64,000 nucleotides of DNA, from assembly GCA_035556075.1 (NCBI GenBank), contig DATMFQ010000014.1, positions 1 through 64,000 of the forward strand. The letters are read 5' to 3'. Made by a program: the position numbers and the translations under genes. Positions 41,888 through 51,097 of the stretch are shown here, in pieces (position 1 is the stretch's first letter; the number at the start of each line of letters is the position of its first letter). This DNA comes from 73-13 sp035556075 (GTDB taxonomy: Bacteria > Actinomycetota > Actinomycetes > Actinomycetales > Microbacteriaceae). A model generated the notes under the pieces. The model had not been told where the DNA came from. It ran no database searches and was given only the letters and a program-made list of their open reading frames with translations.

Positions 41888-43738
41888 TCAGCCGGAACGC
41901 TTGCCGAGCCGCTCGATGATGCGCGCCGCGGTCGCCGGGCCGATGCCCGGCACCTGCGCCAACGCGGTCGCGTCGGCGCGTCGGATGGCGGCGACCGAGC
42001 CGAAGTGGCGCAGGATCGCCTTGATCTTGGCTGGCCCAAGCCCGGGGACCTCGTCGAGCTCCGAGCGCAGGTCGCGCTTGCGCCTCGCGCGCTGGAAGCC
42101 GATCGCAAAGCGATGGGCCTCGTCCCGCACCCGCTGGATGAGGAAGAGGGCATCGCTCAAACGCGGCAGCACGACGGGGTAGTCCTCGCCCGGCAGCCAG
42201 AGCTCCTCGAGCCGCTTCGCGATGCCGACGAGCGCGATGTCGACGATGCCCGCTTCCTCGAGTGCCCGCGCCGCGGCCGCGACCTGCGGCTGTCCCCCAT
42301 CGACGACGAGCAGCTGCGGCCGGTAGGCGAAACGCCCCTCGGGGCTGTCATCGAGCCGCGCGAGGCGACGCGAGACCACCTGGTGGATCGATTCGGTGTC
42401 ATCGGCGACGTCGGTGATCGAGAACTTCCGGTATTGGTCCTTCCGCGGCAGTCCGTCCTCGAACACGACCATCGAGGCGACCACATTCGTGCCGCCGAGA
42501 TGCGAGACGTCAAAGCACTCGATCCGCAAGGGGGCCTCGGCGAGCCCGAGCGCCTCCTGCAGCTCGGTCAGCGCGGCGGTCCGCGCGATGAAGTCGGCAC
42601 TGCGGCGCGTCTTGTACAGCTGCAGTGCCTGCTGGGCGTTGAGCTGCGCGGTCTGCGCGAGCGCCGCCTTCTCCCCTCGTCGGGCGACGCCGAGCTCGAC
42701 CCGCCCGCCACGGCCCTCGACGCGCCGAGCCCCGAGCCACTGCTCGAGCAGCGGCCGATCCTTCGGCAGGACGGGGACGTACACGAGCTTCGGCGGTGCC
42801 TGGTCATCGGCGTAGGCGGTCTCGAGCACGGATTCGATGAGCTCGGGCAGCGGGACGTCGAGCTCCTTGTCGACGGTCCAGCCCCGCACACCGCGCACGC
42901 GCCCCCCGCGGACGATGAATTGCTGCACCGCAGCGGCGAGCTCATCATCGGCGACGCCGAAGAAGTCGGCATCGAGCGCGTCGTCGAGCACGACCGCATT
43001 GCGCTCGAGCGCCCACTGCATGGCCTGCAGCTGGTCGCGATACCGGGCCGCGGATTCATACTCCTGCCGCTCGGCCGCCTCCGTCATACGGCGCTGCGCG
43101 TCCTTGATGAATCGCTGGTCACCGCCCTCGATGAAGCTCGCGAAATCGATCGCGATCGCCTTGTGCTCCGCCTGGCTCACCCGGCCGACGCACGGGGCCG
43201 CGCACTTGCCGATGTCACCGAGCAGGCAGGGGCGACCGCTGCGCTTGGCCCGCGCGTAGACGCCGTCGGTGCAGGAGCGCATCGGGAAGGCCTTGAGCAG
43301 CGTGTCGACGGTGTCCCGGATCGCCCAGGCACGGGAGTACGGGCCGAAATACCGGGCGTACTTGATGCCGCGAGTGCGGGTGACGAAGACGCGCGGCACC
43401 TCGGCGCCGAGCGTGATCGCGAGGTAGGGGTAGCTCTTGTCGTCCTTGTACTGGACGTTGAACGGCGGATCGAACTCCTTGATCCACGTCCACTCGAGCT
43501 GCAGCGCCTCGAAGTCGGAGTTGACGACCGTCCATTCGACATTTCTCGCCGTCAGCACCATGTGGCGGGTGCGCTCGTGCAGTGAGGAGAGCGGCGCGAA
43601 GTAGTTCGCGAGCCGGGTCCGGAGATTCTTCGCCTTGCCGACGTAGAGGATGCGGTCGTTCGCGTCCCGGAAGCGGTACACGCCGGGACTCGTCGGGATC
43701 TCCCCCGACCGCGGTCGCCAGGCGAGCTCCTCCGCCAT
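41888..43738 (-). CDS. uvrC: excinuclease ABC subunit C
   Basis: The 616-residue nuclease makes the two incisions around DNA lesions. It has a GIY-YIG domain (GVYRFRDANDRILYVGKAKNLRTRL, about 19-43), a Cys-rich region with CLLGDIGKCAAPCVGR, a UVR domain near 195-230, the RNase H-like endonuclease domain with ECFDVSHLGGTNVVASMV, and a C-terminal helix-hairpin-helix pair. The ATG is one base after the uvrA stop, so uvrA and uvrC are co-transcribed. Confidence 0.97.
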   Translation of the reverse strand: MAEELAWRPRSGEIPTSPGVYRFRDANDRILYVGKAKNLRTRLANYFAPLSSLHERTRHMVLTARNVEWTVVNSDFEALQLEWTWIKEFDPPFNVQYKDDKSYPYLAITLGAEVPRVFVTRTRGIKYARYFGPYSRAWAIRDTVDTLLKAFPMRSCTDGVYARAKRSGRPCLLGDIGKCAAPCVGRVSQAEHKAIAIDFASFIEGGDQRFIKDAQRRMTEAAERQEYESAARYRDQLQAMQWALERNAVVLDDALDADFFGVADDELAAAVQQFIVRGGRVRGVRGWTVDKELDVPLPELIESVLETAYADDQAPPKLVYVPVLPKDRPLLEQWLGARRVEGRGGRVELGVARRGEKAALAQTAQLNAQQALQLYKTRRSADFIARTAALTELQEALGLAEAPLRIECFDVSHLGGTNVVASMVVFEDGLPRKDQYRKFSITDVADDTESIHQVVSRRLARLDDSPEGRFAYRPQLLVVDGGQPQVAAAARALEEAGIVDIALVGIAKRLEELWLPGEDYPVVLPRLSDALFLIQRVRDEAHRFAIGFQRARRKRDLRSELDEVPGLGPAKIKAILRHFGSVAAIRRADATALAQVPGIGPATAARIIERLGKRSG

Positions 43739-43739
43739 G

Positions 43740-46625
43740 TCAGCCGGCCTTTGCGGGCAGGAGCGCTCGGAGGAAGGCGCCAGTGTGACTGCCCGGTGCG
43801 GCCGCGACCTGCTCGGGGGTGCCTGTCGCGACGATCGTGCCACCTCCGGCGCCACCCTCGGGGCCGAGGTCGATGACCCAGTCGGCGGCCGCGATGACAT
43901 CGAGGTTGTGCTCGATGACGATGACCGTGTTGCCCTTGTCGACGAGTCCGTCGAGCACCTCGAGCAGCTTCCGCACGTCCTCGAAGTGGAGGCCCGTCGT
44001 CGGCTCGTCGAGCACGTAGACGCTGCGCCCGCTCGAGCGCTTCTGCAGCTCGGTCGCGAGCTTCACCCGCTGCGCCTCACCGCCCGAGAGCGTTGTCGCG
44101 GACTGCCCGAGCCGGACGTAGCCGAGCCCGACATCGACGAGCGTCTTGAGGTAGCGATGAATGCTGCTGATCGGTTCGAAGAACTCCGCGGCCTCCTCGA
44201 TCGGCATGTCGAGCACTTCGGCGATGTGCTTGCCCTTGTAGCGCACCGCGAGGGTGTCCCGGTTGTACCGGGCACCGTTGCAGACCTCGCACGCGACGTA
44301 CACATCGGGGAGGAAGTTCATCTCGATCTTGATCGTGCCGTCGCCGGCGCAGTGCTCACAGCGCCCACCTTTGACGTTGAATGAGAAGCGGCCCTGCGCG
44401 TAGCCCCGCATCTTCGCGTCGGGGGTGTCGGCGAAGAGCGCGCGGATCTTGTCGAAGACCCCGGTGTAGGTCGCGGGGTTCGACCGCGGGGTGCGGCCGA
44501 TCGGCGCCTGATCGACGTGGACGACCTTGTCGAGCTGCTCGAGCCCCTGCACCCCCGCGTGGCGTCCCGCGACCTGGCGGGCGCCGTTGAGCTCGTTGGC
44601 GAGCACCTTGTAGAGGATGTCGTTGACGAGGCTCGACTTGCCGGAGCCGGACACACCCGTCACCGCGGTCATCACACCGAGGGGGAAGTCGACGGTCACG
44701 TCACGGAGATTGTTCGCCCGCGCGCCTTCGACCGTGATGACCCGACTTGGGTCGACGGCTCTGCGCGTAGCGGGGACCCGGACGACTTTCCGTCCGGTGA
44801 GGTAGTCGGCCGTGATCGAGCGCGGGTTCTTCAGGAGCGACGCGACGTCGCCGGAGTGGACGACCTCGCCGCCGCGCTCCCCCGCGAGCGGTCCGATGTC
44901 GACGACCCAGTCCGCGGTCCGGATGGTGTCCTCGTCGTGCTCGACGACGATGAGGGTGTTCCCCAAAGACTTGAGCTTGATCAGCGTGTCGATGAGCCGG
45001 TGATTGTCCCGCTGGTGCAGGCCGATCGACGGTTCGTCGAGGACATAGAGGACGCCCGTCAGCCCCGAGCCGATCTGGGTGGCGAGCCGGATGCGCTGCG
45101 CCTCGCCGCCGGAGAGCGTCGCCGCGGCCCGCCCGAGGTCGAGGTAGCCGAGCCCGACCTCGAGCAGGAAGTCGAGGCGCGCGCGGATCTCCCGCAGCAC
45201 GGCGGCCGCGATCATGGCCTGCCGATCATCGAGCTCGACCGTCGCGAAGAACTCGGCGGCCTCGGTCAGGCTCGTCTCGGTCACCTCGGCGATCGAGCTG
45301 CCGCCGACGAGGACGGCGAGCACCTCTGGCTTGAGCCGCTTGCCCCCGCACACCTCGCACGGCACCTCGCGGAGGAATGCTTGCAGCCGCTCCGCCCATC
45401 CACCACCACCCTGCTGCTGCACTTCGAGCCACTTGCGCTCGACGTAGGGGATGACGCCCTCATACCCGGCGGTGTACCGATTCTCGCGGCCGAAGCGGTT
45501 GCGCCACTTGACAACGACCTTGAAGTCCTTCCCGTGCAGGATCGTGTCGCGCACCTCCTCGGGCAGGTCCCGCCAAGGGGTGTCGAGCGAGAAGTCCAGG
45601 TCGTCGGCGAGCCCGCCGAGGATGCGGTCGAAGTATTCGAAGAGGCTCTTGCCACCCGCCTGGGACCACGGCAGGATCACGCCCTCGGCGATGGACTTGC
45701 GCGGATCGCCGATCGCGAGCTCGGTGTCGACCGCCATGCGATGCCCGATGCCGTCGCACGCGGGGCACGCCCCGAACGGCGCGTTGAACGAGAAGGTGCG
45801 GGGCTCGATCTCCGTCAGCGCGATCGGATGCCGATTCGGGCATGACAGTCGTTCGCTGAAGCTGCGCCACGCGGCGTCGCCCGTCTCATCGACCAGATTG
45901 ATCGACACCGTCCCGTCGGTCAGTCGCAACGCGGTCTCGAGCGAGTCGGTGAGCCGGGTCAGCAGCTCGGGCCCGGCGACGAGCCGGTCGACGACGACCG
46001 CGATGTCGTGCTTGACCTGCTTCTTCAGGGTCGGCGGCTCGGCGAGTTGCGCCGTCTGCCCGTCGACGATCGCCCGGGAGAATCCTTGGGCGCTCAGGTC
46101 CTGGAAGAGCTCGACGAACTCGCCCTTCTTCTTGACGACGACCGGCGCGACGACCTGGTAGCGCGTGCCCTCCGGCAGCTCCATCAGGGTGTCGGCGATC
46201 TGCTGCACCGTCTGCCGCTGGATCCGCTCCCCGCACACGGGGCAGTGCGGCTGCCCGATGCGGGCCCACAGCAGTCGCATGTAGTCGTAGATCTCGGTGA
46301 TCGTGCCGACGGTCGAGCGCGGGTTGCGGTTCGTCGACTTCTGGTCAATCGAGACGGCCGGCGAGAGCCCCTCGATGAAGTCGACGTCGGGCCGATCGAC
46401 CTGCCCGAGGAACTGCCGGGCGTAGGCCGACAGCGATTCGACGTAGCGGCGCTGCCCCTCCGCGAAGATCGTGTCGAATGCGAGGGACGACTTCCCCGAG
46501 CCGCTCAGCCCGGTGAAGACGATGAGGGCGTCCCTCGGGAGCTCGACGTCGAGATCCTTCAGATTGTGTACGCGGGCCCCGCGCACGCTCAGCTTGTGCT
46601 GGCTCTTCACCGGGGTGATCGACAC
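43740..46625 (-). CDS. uvrA: excinuclease ABC subunit A
   Basis: The 961-residue damage-recognition ATPase has two ABC modules with GLSGSGKSSLAFDTI and GVSGSGKSSLVNDIL, zinc fingers (CPVCGERI, CEHCAGDGTIKIEMNFLPDVYVACEVC region) and two LSGGEAQR signatures. The GTG at 46625 is preferred because GAGGA lies about 7 bases before it and the protein then begins like other UvrA proteins. A TTG at 46664, 7 bases after the -10, would add 13 residues. The promoter -10 TATATT is inside a LexA-like palindrome. Confidence 0.97.
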   Translation of the reverse strand: MSITPVKSQHKLSVRGARVHNLKDLDVELPRDALIVFTGLSGSGKSSLAFDTIFAEGQRRYVESLSAYARQFLGQVDRPDVDFIEGLSPAVSIDQKSTNRNPRSTVGTITEIYDYMRLLWARIGQPHCPVCGERIQRQTVQQIADTLMELPEGTRYQVVAPVVVKKKGEFVELFQDLSAQGFSRAIVDGQTAQLAEPPTLKKQVKHDIAVVVDRLVAGPELLTRLTDSLETALRLTDGTVSINLVDETGDAAWRSFSERLSCPNRHPIALTEIEPRTFSFNAPFGACPACDGIGHRMAVDTELAIGDPRKSIAEGVILPWSQAGGKSLFEYFDRILGGLADDLDFSLDTPWRDLPEEVRDTILHGKDFKVVVKWRNRFGRENRYTAGYEGVIPYVERKWLEVQQQGGGGWAERLQAFLREVPCEVCGGKRLKPEVLAVLVGGSSIAEVTETSLTEAAEFFATVELDDRQAMIAAAVLREIRARLDFLLEVGLGYLDLGRAAATLSGGEAQRIRLATQIGSGLTGVLYVLDEPSIGLHQRDNHRLIDTLIKLKSLGNTLIVVEHDEDTIRTADWVVDIGPLAGERGGEVVHSGDVASLLKNPRSITADYLTGRKVVRVPATRRAVDPSRVITVEGARANNLRDVTVDFPLGVMTAVTGVSGSGKSSLVNDILYKVLANELNGARQVAGRHAGVQGLEQLDKVVHVDQAPIGRTPRSNPATYTGVFDKIRALFADTPDAKMRGYAQGRFSFNVKGGRCEHCAGDGTIKIEMNFLPDVYVACEVCNGARYNRDTLAVRYKGKHIAEVLDMPIEEAAEFFEPISSIHRYLKTLVDVGLGYVRLGQSATTLSGGEAQRVKLATELQKRSSGRSVYVLDEPTTGLHFEDVRKLLEVLDGLVDKGNTVIVIEHNLDVIAAADWVIDLGPEGGAGGGTIVATGTPEQVAAAPGSHTGAFLRALLPAKAG

Positions 46626-46668
46626 AGGAGCATCCTCAACTGGCTCATGACGGCAGACGGACAATGAC

Positions 46669-46684
46669 TCGAATATACCTTCGA
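46669..46684. promoter_or_regulatory. LexA-like SOS box over the uvrA promoter
   Basis: A 16-bp palindrome, TCGAA-N6-TTCGA, encloses the minus-strand -10 TATATT. It matches 10 of the 12 fixed positions of the actinobacterial SOS box (TCGAAC-N4-GTTCGA), as far as I remember that consensus. It is the only copy seen in the repair genes here. Confidence 0.55.
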
Positions 46685-46694
46685 CGGCTGCCCG

Positions 46695-48752
46695 TCACGT
46701 GACGTGACCCGCCGCCTCGAGCTGCCGCAGCGCCTTCTTGAGGTCCTGGAGCTCATCCCTGAGGCGGGCCGCGAGCTCGAACTTCAGCTCTTCCGCGGCC
46801 GCGAGCATCTGCGCGTTGAGGTCGGCGATCTGCGCCTCGAGCTCGGCAGCACCGCCGGCGGAGATGCCGCCGCGCAGCGGCGTCGGCGCGCCGGGGCGCG
46901 GTCGGTCGCCGAGGAGCGCCGCGGTGTCCGCCTCCTCGCGCGCGAGCACTGCGGTGATGTCCCGGATGCGTTTGCGCAGCGGCTGCGGATCGATCCCGCG
47001 CTCCTCGTTGTAGGCGACCTGCTTCGCGCGCCGACGATTCGTCTCCTCGATCGCGGACGCCATCGACGCCGTCACGCGGTCGGCGTACATGTGCACCTCG
47101 CCGTTGACGTTGCGGGCGGCCCGCCCGATCGTCTGGATGAGGGAGGTCGAGGAGCGCAGGAAGCCCTCCTTGTCCGCGTCGAGAATCGCCACGAGCGACA
47201 CCTCCGGGAGGTCGAGTCCCTCCCGGAGCAGGTTGATGCCGACGAGCACGTCGTAGACCCCCGCCCGCAGCTCGGTCAGCAGCTCGACGCGACGCAGCGT
47301 GTCGACGTCGGAGTGGAGGTAGCGGACGCGCACGCCGTGCTCCGCGAGGTATTCGGTCAGCTCCTCCGCCATCTTCTTCGTCAGCGTCGTGACGAGGATC
47401 CGCTCGTCACGCTCGACGCGCTGCCGGATCTGCTCGAGGAGATCATCGATCTGGCCCTTCGAGGGCTTGACGACGACGAGGGGGTCGACGAGTCCGGTCG
47501 GCCGGATGACCTGCTCGACGACGCCGTCGGACAGTCCGAGCTCGTACGCCGCGGGGGTCGCCGAGAGGTACACCTTCTGCCCGACGCGAGCGAGGAACTC
47601 ATCGAACTTGAGTGGCCGATTATCGAGCGCACTCGGCAGCCGGAAGCCGTGCTCGACGAGGGTGCGCTTGCGCGAGGCGTCGCCCTCGTACATCGCACCG
47701 ATCTGCGGCACCGTGACATGGGACTCGTCGATGACGACGAGGAAGTCCTCGGGGAAGTAGTCGAGCAGCGTGTGGGGCGGCTCCCCGGGCTGTCGGTCCT
47801 CGAAGTGCCGCGAGTAGTTCTCAATCCCGGAGCAGAAGCCGATCTGCTCGAGCATCTCGAGGTCGAACGCCGTGCGCATGCGCAACCGCTGCGCCTCGAG
47901 CAGCTTGCCCTGCCGCTCGAGCTCGCCGAGCCGCGCGGCGAGCTCCTCGCGGATGGTGCCCGTCGCGCGGCGCACCATGTCGGGGCTCGCGGCATAGTGC
48001 GTGCCGGGGAAGATCGAGACGGCGTCGAGCCGCTCGAGGACATTGCCGGTGATCGGGTGCAGGTGGTGGATCGCTTCGATCTCGTCGCCGAAGAGCTCGA
48101 TGCGCACGGCGAGCTCCTCGTAGACCGGGATGATCTCGATCGTGTCGCCCTTGACGCGGAATTTGCCGCGGGAGAAGTCGTAATCGTTGCGCTCGTACTG
48201 CATGTCGATGAAACGACGAATAAGGACCTCGCGGTCGATGCGGTCGCCCACCTGCAGTGCGACCATCGCCGCAAGGTAGTCCTCCGCGGCGCCGAGGCCG
48301 TAGATGCAGGAGACGGTCGAGACGACGACGACGTCGCGACGCGACAGCAGCGCATTCGTCGTGGAGTGGCGGAGCCGCTCCACCTCCGCGTTGATCGACG
48401 AGTCCTTCTCGATGAAGGTGTCCGTCTGCGGGACGTAGGCCTCCGGCTGGTAGTAGTCGTAGTAGCTGACGAAGTACTCGACCGCGTTCCGCGGGAGGAG
48501 CTCGCGGAATTCGTTAGCCAACTGTGCCGCGAGCGTCTTGTTGTGGCTGAGCACGAGCGTCGGGCGCTGCACCTGCTCGATGAGCCAGGCCGTCGTCGCG
48601 GACTTGCCGGTGCCGGTGGCGCCGAGGAGGACGATGTCCGTCTCCCCCGCATTCACCCGCGCGGCGAGCTCCGCGATCGCCTGCGGCTGATCGCCACTCG
48701 GCGAATACTCGCTGATGACCTCGAAGGGCCGCACCGCACGTGTCGCGTCCAC
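46695..48752 (-). CDS. uvrB: excinuclease ABC subunit B
   Basis: The 685-residue helicase-like subunit has Walker A GATGTGKS near 44-51, the beta-hairpin YYDYYQPEAYVP, DESHVTVPQ, the helicase motifs QTIGRAARN, and a C-terminal UVR domain (about 635-670) that binds UvrC. GTG start with TAGCCT 6 bases upstream, so it is leaderless and separately promoted from uvrA despite being adjacent. No LexA-like site is visible before it. Confidence 0.97.
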   Translation of the reverse strand: MDATRAVRPFEVISEYSPSGDQPQAIAELAARVNAGETDIVLLGATGTGKSATTAWLIEQVQRPTLVLSHNKTLAAQLANEFRELLPRNAVEYFVSYYDYYQPEAYVPQTDTFIEKDSSINAEVERLRHSTTNALLSRRDVVVVSTVSCIYGLGAAEDYLAAMVALQVGDRIDREVLIRRFIDMQYERNDYDFSRGKFRVKGDTIEIIPVYEELAVRIELFGDEIEAIHHLHPITGNVLERLDAVSIFPGTHYAASPDMVRRATGTIREELAARLGELERQGKLLEAQRLRMRTAFDLEMLEQIGFCSGIENYSRHFEDRQPGEPPHTLLDYFPEDFLVVIDESHVTVPQIGAMYEGDASRKRTLVEHGFRLPSALDNRPLKFDEFLARVGQKVYLSATPAAYELGLSDGVVEQVIRPTGLVDPLVVVKPSKGQIDDLLEQIRQRVERDERILVTTLTKKMAEELTEYLAEHGVRVRYLHSDVDTLRRVELLTELRAGVYDVLVGINLLREGLDLPEVSLVAILDADKEGFLRSSTSLIQTIGRAARNVNGEVHMYADRVTASMASAIEETNRRRAKQVAYNEERGIDPQPLRKRIRDITAVLAREEADTAALLGDRPRPGAPTPLRGGISAGGAAELEAQIADLNAQMLAAAEELKFELAARLRDELQDLKKALRQLEAAGHVT

Positions 48753-48780
48753 CCGTCAAGGCTAGACGGGGCCACTGACA

Positions 48781-49383
48781 TCAGCCCGTCAGTTCCGCCC
48801 AGAGCGCATCGACTTGCGCGATCGTCGCCGCCACCGTCCCGTTGTTGTCGATGACATCGCTGGCAATCGCCTGGCGTTCGGCCTCGCTCGCCTGCGATGC
48901 GATGCGCGCGCGAGCCGCGGCCTCATCAAGCCCCCGATGCTCGACCATGCGTCGGACACGGGTGTCCTCATCCGCCTCGACCGTGACGATGCGGTCGAAG
49001 CGGTCACGCAGGTGACGTCCCGTCTCGACGAGCAGCGGGATGTCGTACACGACGATCGCATCGGGATCCGTCTCTCCGGCGGCGGCGATGGCCGCGCGCG
49101 ACAGGCGGGCGACCTCCGGGTGCACGATCGCGTTGAGCGCCGCGAGCCGGTCCGGGGCCCCGAAGACGAGGGCGCCGAGCGCCGGCCGGTCGAGCGAGCC
49201 GTCCGCCTGCAACACCGCGTCACCGAACTCCGCCGCGACCGCCGCCAGCCCGGGGGTCCCGGGCGCGACCGCCTCCCGCGCGAGGACATCCGCGTCGACG
49301 AGGACCGCGCCGAGCTCGCGCAGTCGATCGGCGACGAGCGACTTGCCGGAGGCGATCCCCCCGGTGAGCGCGATGACCTGCAT
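48781..49383 (-). CDS. coaE: dephospho-CoA kinase
   Basis: The 200-residue kinase performs the last step of coenzyme A synthesis. P-loop GGIASGKS at 7-14, DADVLAREAV, and VVYDIPLLVETGRH near 112-125 are typical CoaE. It is the short form without the GrpB/UPF0157 domain fused in mycobacteria. TAGGCT is 6 bases before the ATG. It is followed by uvrB, which has its own promoter. Confidence 0.95.
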   Translation of the reverse strand: MQVIALTGGIASGKSLVADRLRELGAVLVDADVLAREAVAPGTPGLAAVAAEFGDAVLQADGSLDRPALGALVFGAPDRLAALNAIVHPEVARLSRAAIAAAGETDPDAIVVYDIPLLVETGRHLRDRFDRIVTVEADEDTRVRRMVEHRGLDEAAARARIASQASEAERQAIASDVIDNNGTVAATIAQVDALWAELTG

Positions 49384-49420
49384 CCGCCCAGCCTAGGAGG
49401 CTCGTGCTAGCGTTCCCGCC

Positions 49421-50065
49421 ATGGAGGCGCTGCTCGCCACGCTCATGGGCACCGGGCTGGCGATCTCCGCCGGATTCCGCGCATTCCTCCCCATGGTCGC
49501 GCTCGGCGTCGCGGGCCACTTCATCCCCGGATTCGATCTGCCGGAGGCCTGGCGCTGGCTCGAGAACGAGTGGGTCATCGTCATCATGCTCGTCCTGCTC
49601 ATCCTCGACCTCGTCGCCGACAAGGTGCCGTGGGTCGACGCGGTCAATGACGTCGTCCAGACCGTCATCCGACCGGCGGCCGGGGGCATCGCCTTCGGGG
49701 CGAGCAGCGGGGCCACGACGGCACTCGTGCAGGACCCGGCCAGCTTCTTCCAGTCGAACCAGTGGGTGCCCGTCGTCATCGGGGTCGTGCTCGCACTCGG
49801 CACGCATCTGCTCAAGCTGGCGACCCGCGCGACGCTCAACGCGGTCACCGGCGGTGCTGCGGCGCCCGTTGCCTCGATCGCGGAGGATGGCGCTGCCGTC
49901 ACCCTGAGCCTGAGCGCGATCCTCTTCCCCATCGCCGTGCTCGTCGTCCTAGCGCTCGTGATCGTCATCGCGGTCGTCGCGATTCGGCGGCTCCCGGCAC
50001 GTCGGCGCGCGAGGCTCACCACCCCTGACCCTGGCGAGCCATCGCACGAACTGCGGCAATCCTGA
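49421..50065 (+). CDS. DUF4126 membrane protein
   Basis: The 214-residue protein has about four or five membrane spans and the DUF4126 pattern: GTGLAISAGFRAFLPM near the start, ILDLVADKVPWVDAVNDVVQTVIRPAAGGIAFGA near 67-100. The function is unknown. TAGCGT is 7 bases before the ATG (leaderless). Its last codons overlap the first of three 11-bp repeats belonging to the next promoter. Confidence 0.82.
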   Translation: MEALLATLMGTGLAISAGFRAFLPMVALGVAGHFIPGFDLPEAWRWLENEWVIVIMLVLLILDLVADKVPWVDAVNDVVQTVIRPAAGGIAFGASSGATTALVQDPASFFQSNQWVPVVIGVVLALGTHLLKLATRATLNAVTGGAAAPVASIAEDGAAVTLSLSAILFPIAVLVVLALVIVIAVVAIRRLPARRRARLTTPDPGEPSHELRQS

Positions 50066-50089
50066 GCCAATCCTGAGGCGGTCCTGCGC
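50057..50089 (+). promoter_or_regulatory. three 11-bp tandem repeats, candidate response-regulator operator
   Basis: CAATCCTGAGC, CAATCCTGAGG and CGGTCCTGCGC follow each other with an exact 11-base period, ending 10 bases before a TACCGT -10 (50099-50104). Such repeats are the usual binding sites of OmpR-family regulators, and an OmpR-family gene lies downstream. Confidence 0.55.
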
Positions 50090-50098
50090 CATCGCGCC

Positions 50099-50326
50099 TA
50101 CCGTGAGAGCCACTGACGTGACCCGAGCGTCAGCGATCCCCGACCCACGAGGGGTGTCGCTGCTCGAGCGACGCCAGGAAGCGAGCCGTCACCGGTGCAG
50201 GGCCACAGCGAGGTCACGTCGACGCCGCGTGCGCGGCCTGGCGGCGCATTCCACGCGCGCTTCCGCGATATCATCGCCGACACGTCCCCACTGAGGATCG
50301 TTAACCCACGTCCGGAGGCCACGCCG
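50099..50326 (+). other. promoter and long untranslated leader of the response-regulator gene
   Basis: The stretch from the TACCGT -10 to the response-regulator ATG holds no convincing gene. A frame of 63 codons from 50103 is Arg-rich with a poor start. A second -10-like TATCAT near 50269 could give a shorter leader. If the upstream promoter is used, the leader is about 215 bases. Confidence 0.4.
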
Positions 50327-51088
50327 ATGAATGCGCCGCAGACCGCCGTCGTGATCGAGGACGAGGCGGACATCCGCGGGCTGCTCGTGGAGGTGCTCCA
50401 GCAGGCGGGGTTCGTCGTCCACGCGGCCGCCAGCGGGCTCGAGGGACTTGCGCTCGTCGAGGCCCACGCGCCCACGGTCACCACGCTCGACGTGAGCATG
50501 CCGGGCATGGACGGCTTTGAGACCGCGAAGCGGATCCGCGCCGTCAGCGACACCTATCTCGTCATGCTGACCGCCCGCGCCGACGAGGTCGATGTCCTGC
50601 AGGGGCTGCAGGCCGGCGCCGACGACTACGTGACGAAGCCCTTCCGCCCGCGCGAGCTGCGCGCCCGCATCGAAGCGATGCTCCGACGACCTCGGCACAC
50701 CAACAATCCGGCGCGCGCCACGGCGACCGCAACCGCGCCGGCGACCAAAGACGCGGACCAGTACCCCGGCTGGCTTGAGCACCGGGGCCTCCGCCTCCAC
50801 CCTGAACTGCGTCTCGTCAGCGTGACGGGTCACGAGGTCGAGCTGACGAAGAGCGAGTTCGACATCCTCCATGAGCTCTTCCGCGCGGGCCGACGGATCG
50901 TCGGCAAGGAGGATCTCGCACGCCACCTCCACGGCGACCGCGGTTACGGTGGCTACGTGAGTGAGCAGGACACCCGGGCGATCGAGGTCCACGTCGCGAA
51001 TGTCCGCCGCAAACTCGGTGAATCCGCGATCACGCCGACCTGGATCGAGACGATCCGGGGCATCGGCTACCGACTCACCGCGAGCTGA
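50327..51088 (+). CDS. OmpR-family response regulator
   Basis: The 253-residue protein has a receiver domain (E11, D12, phospho-site D55, T82, K104), an Ala/Thr-rich linker (about 125-145) and a winged-helix domain with ELTKSEFDILHEL and VHVANVRRKLGE, ending GIGYRLTAS. GGAGG lies before the ATG at 50327. The likely partner is the membrane kinase encoded 1.2 kb away on the other strand; the degenerate GGDEF-like gene lies between and converges on it. Targets are unknown apart from the repeats upstream of it. Confidence 0.88.
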   Translation: MNAPQTAVVIEDEADIRGLLVEVLQQAGFVVHAAASGLEGLALVEAHAPTVTTLDVSMPGMDGFETAKRIRAVSDTYLVMLTARADEVDVLQGLQAGADDYVTKPFRPRELRARIEAMLRRPRHTNNPARATATATAPATKDADQYPGWLEHRGLRLHPELRLVSVTGHEVELTKSEFDILHELFRAGRRIVGKEDLARHLHGDRGYGGYVSEQDTRAIEVHVANVRRKLGESAITPTWIETIRGIGYRLTAS

Positions 51089-51097
51089 CCCCGCGAG

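Noticed and set aside
50103..50294. Possible 63-codon gene in the gap before the response regulator
   Set aside because: Arg-rich, the GTG start overlaps the -10 box, and there is no family resemblance. Treated as leader.
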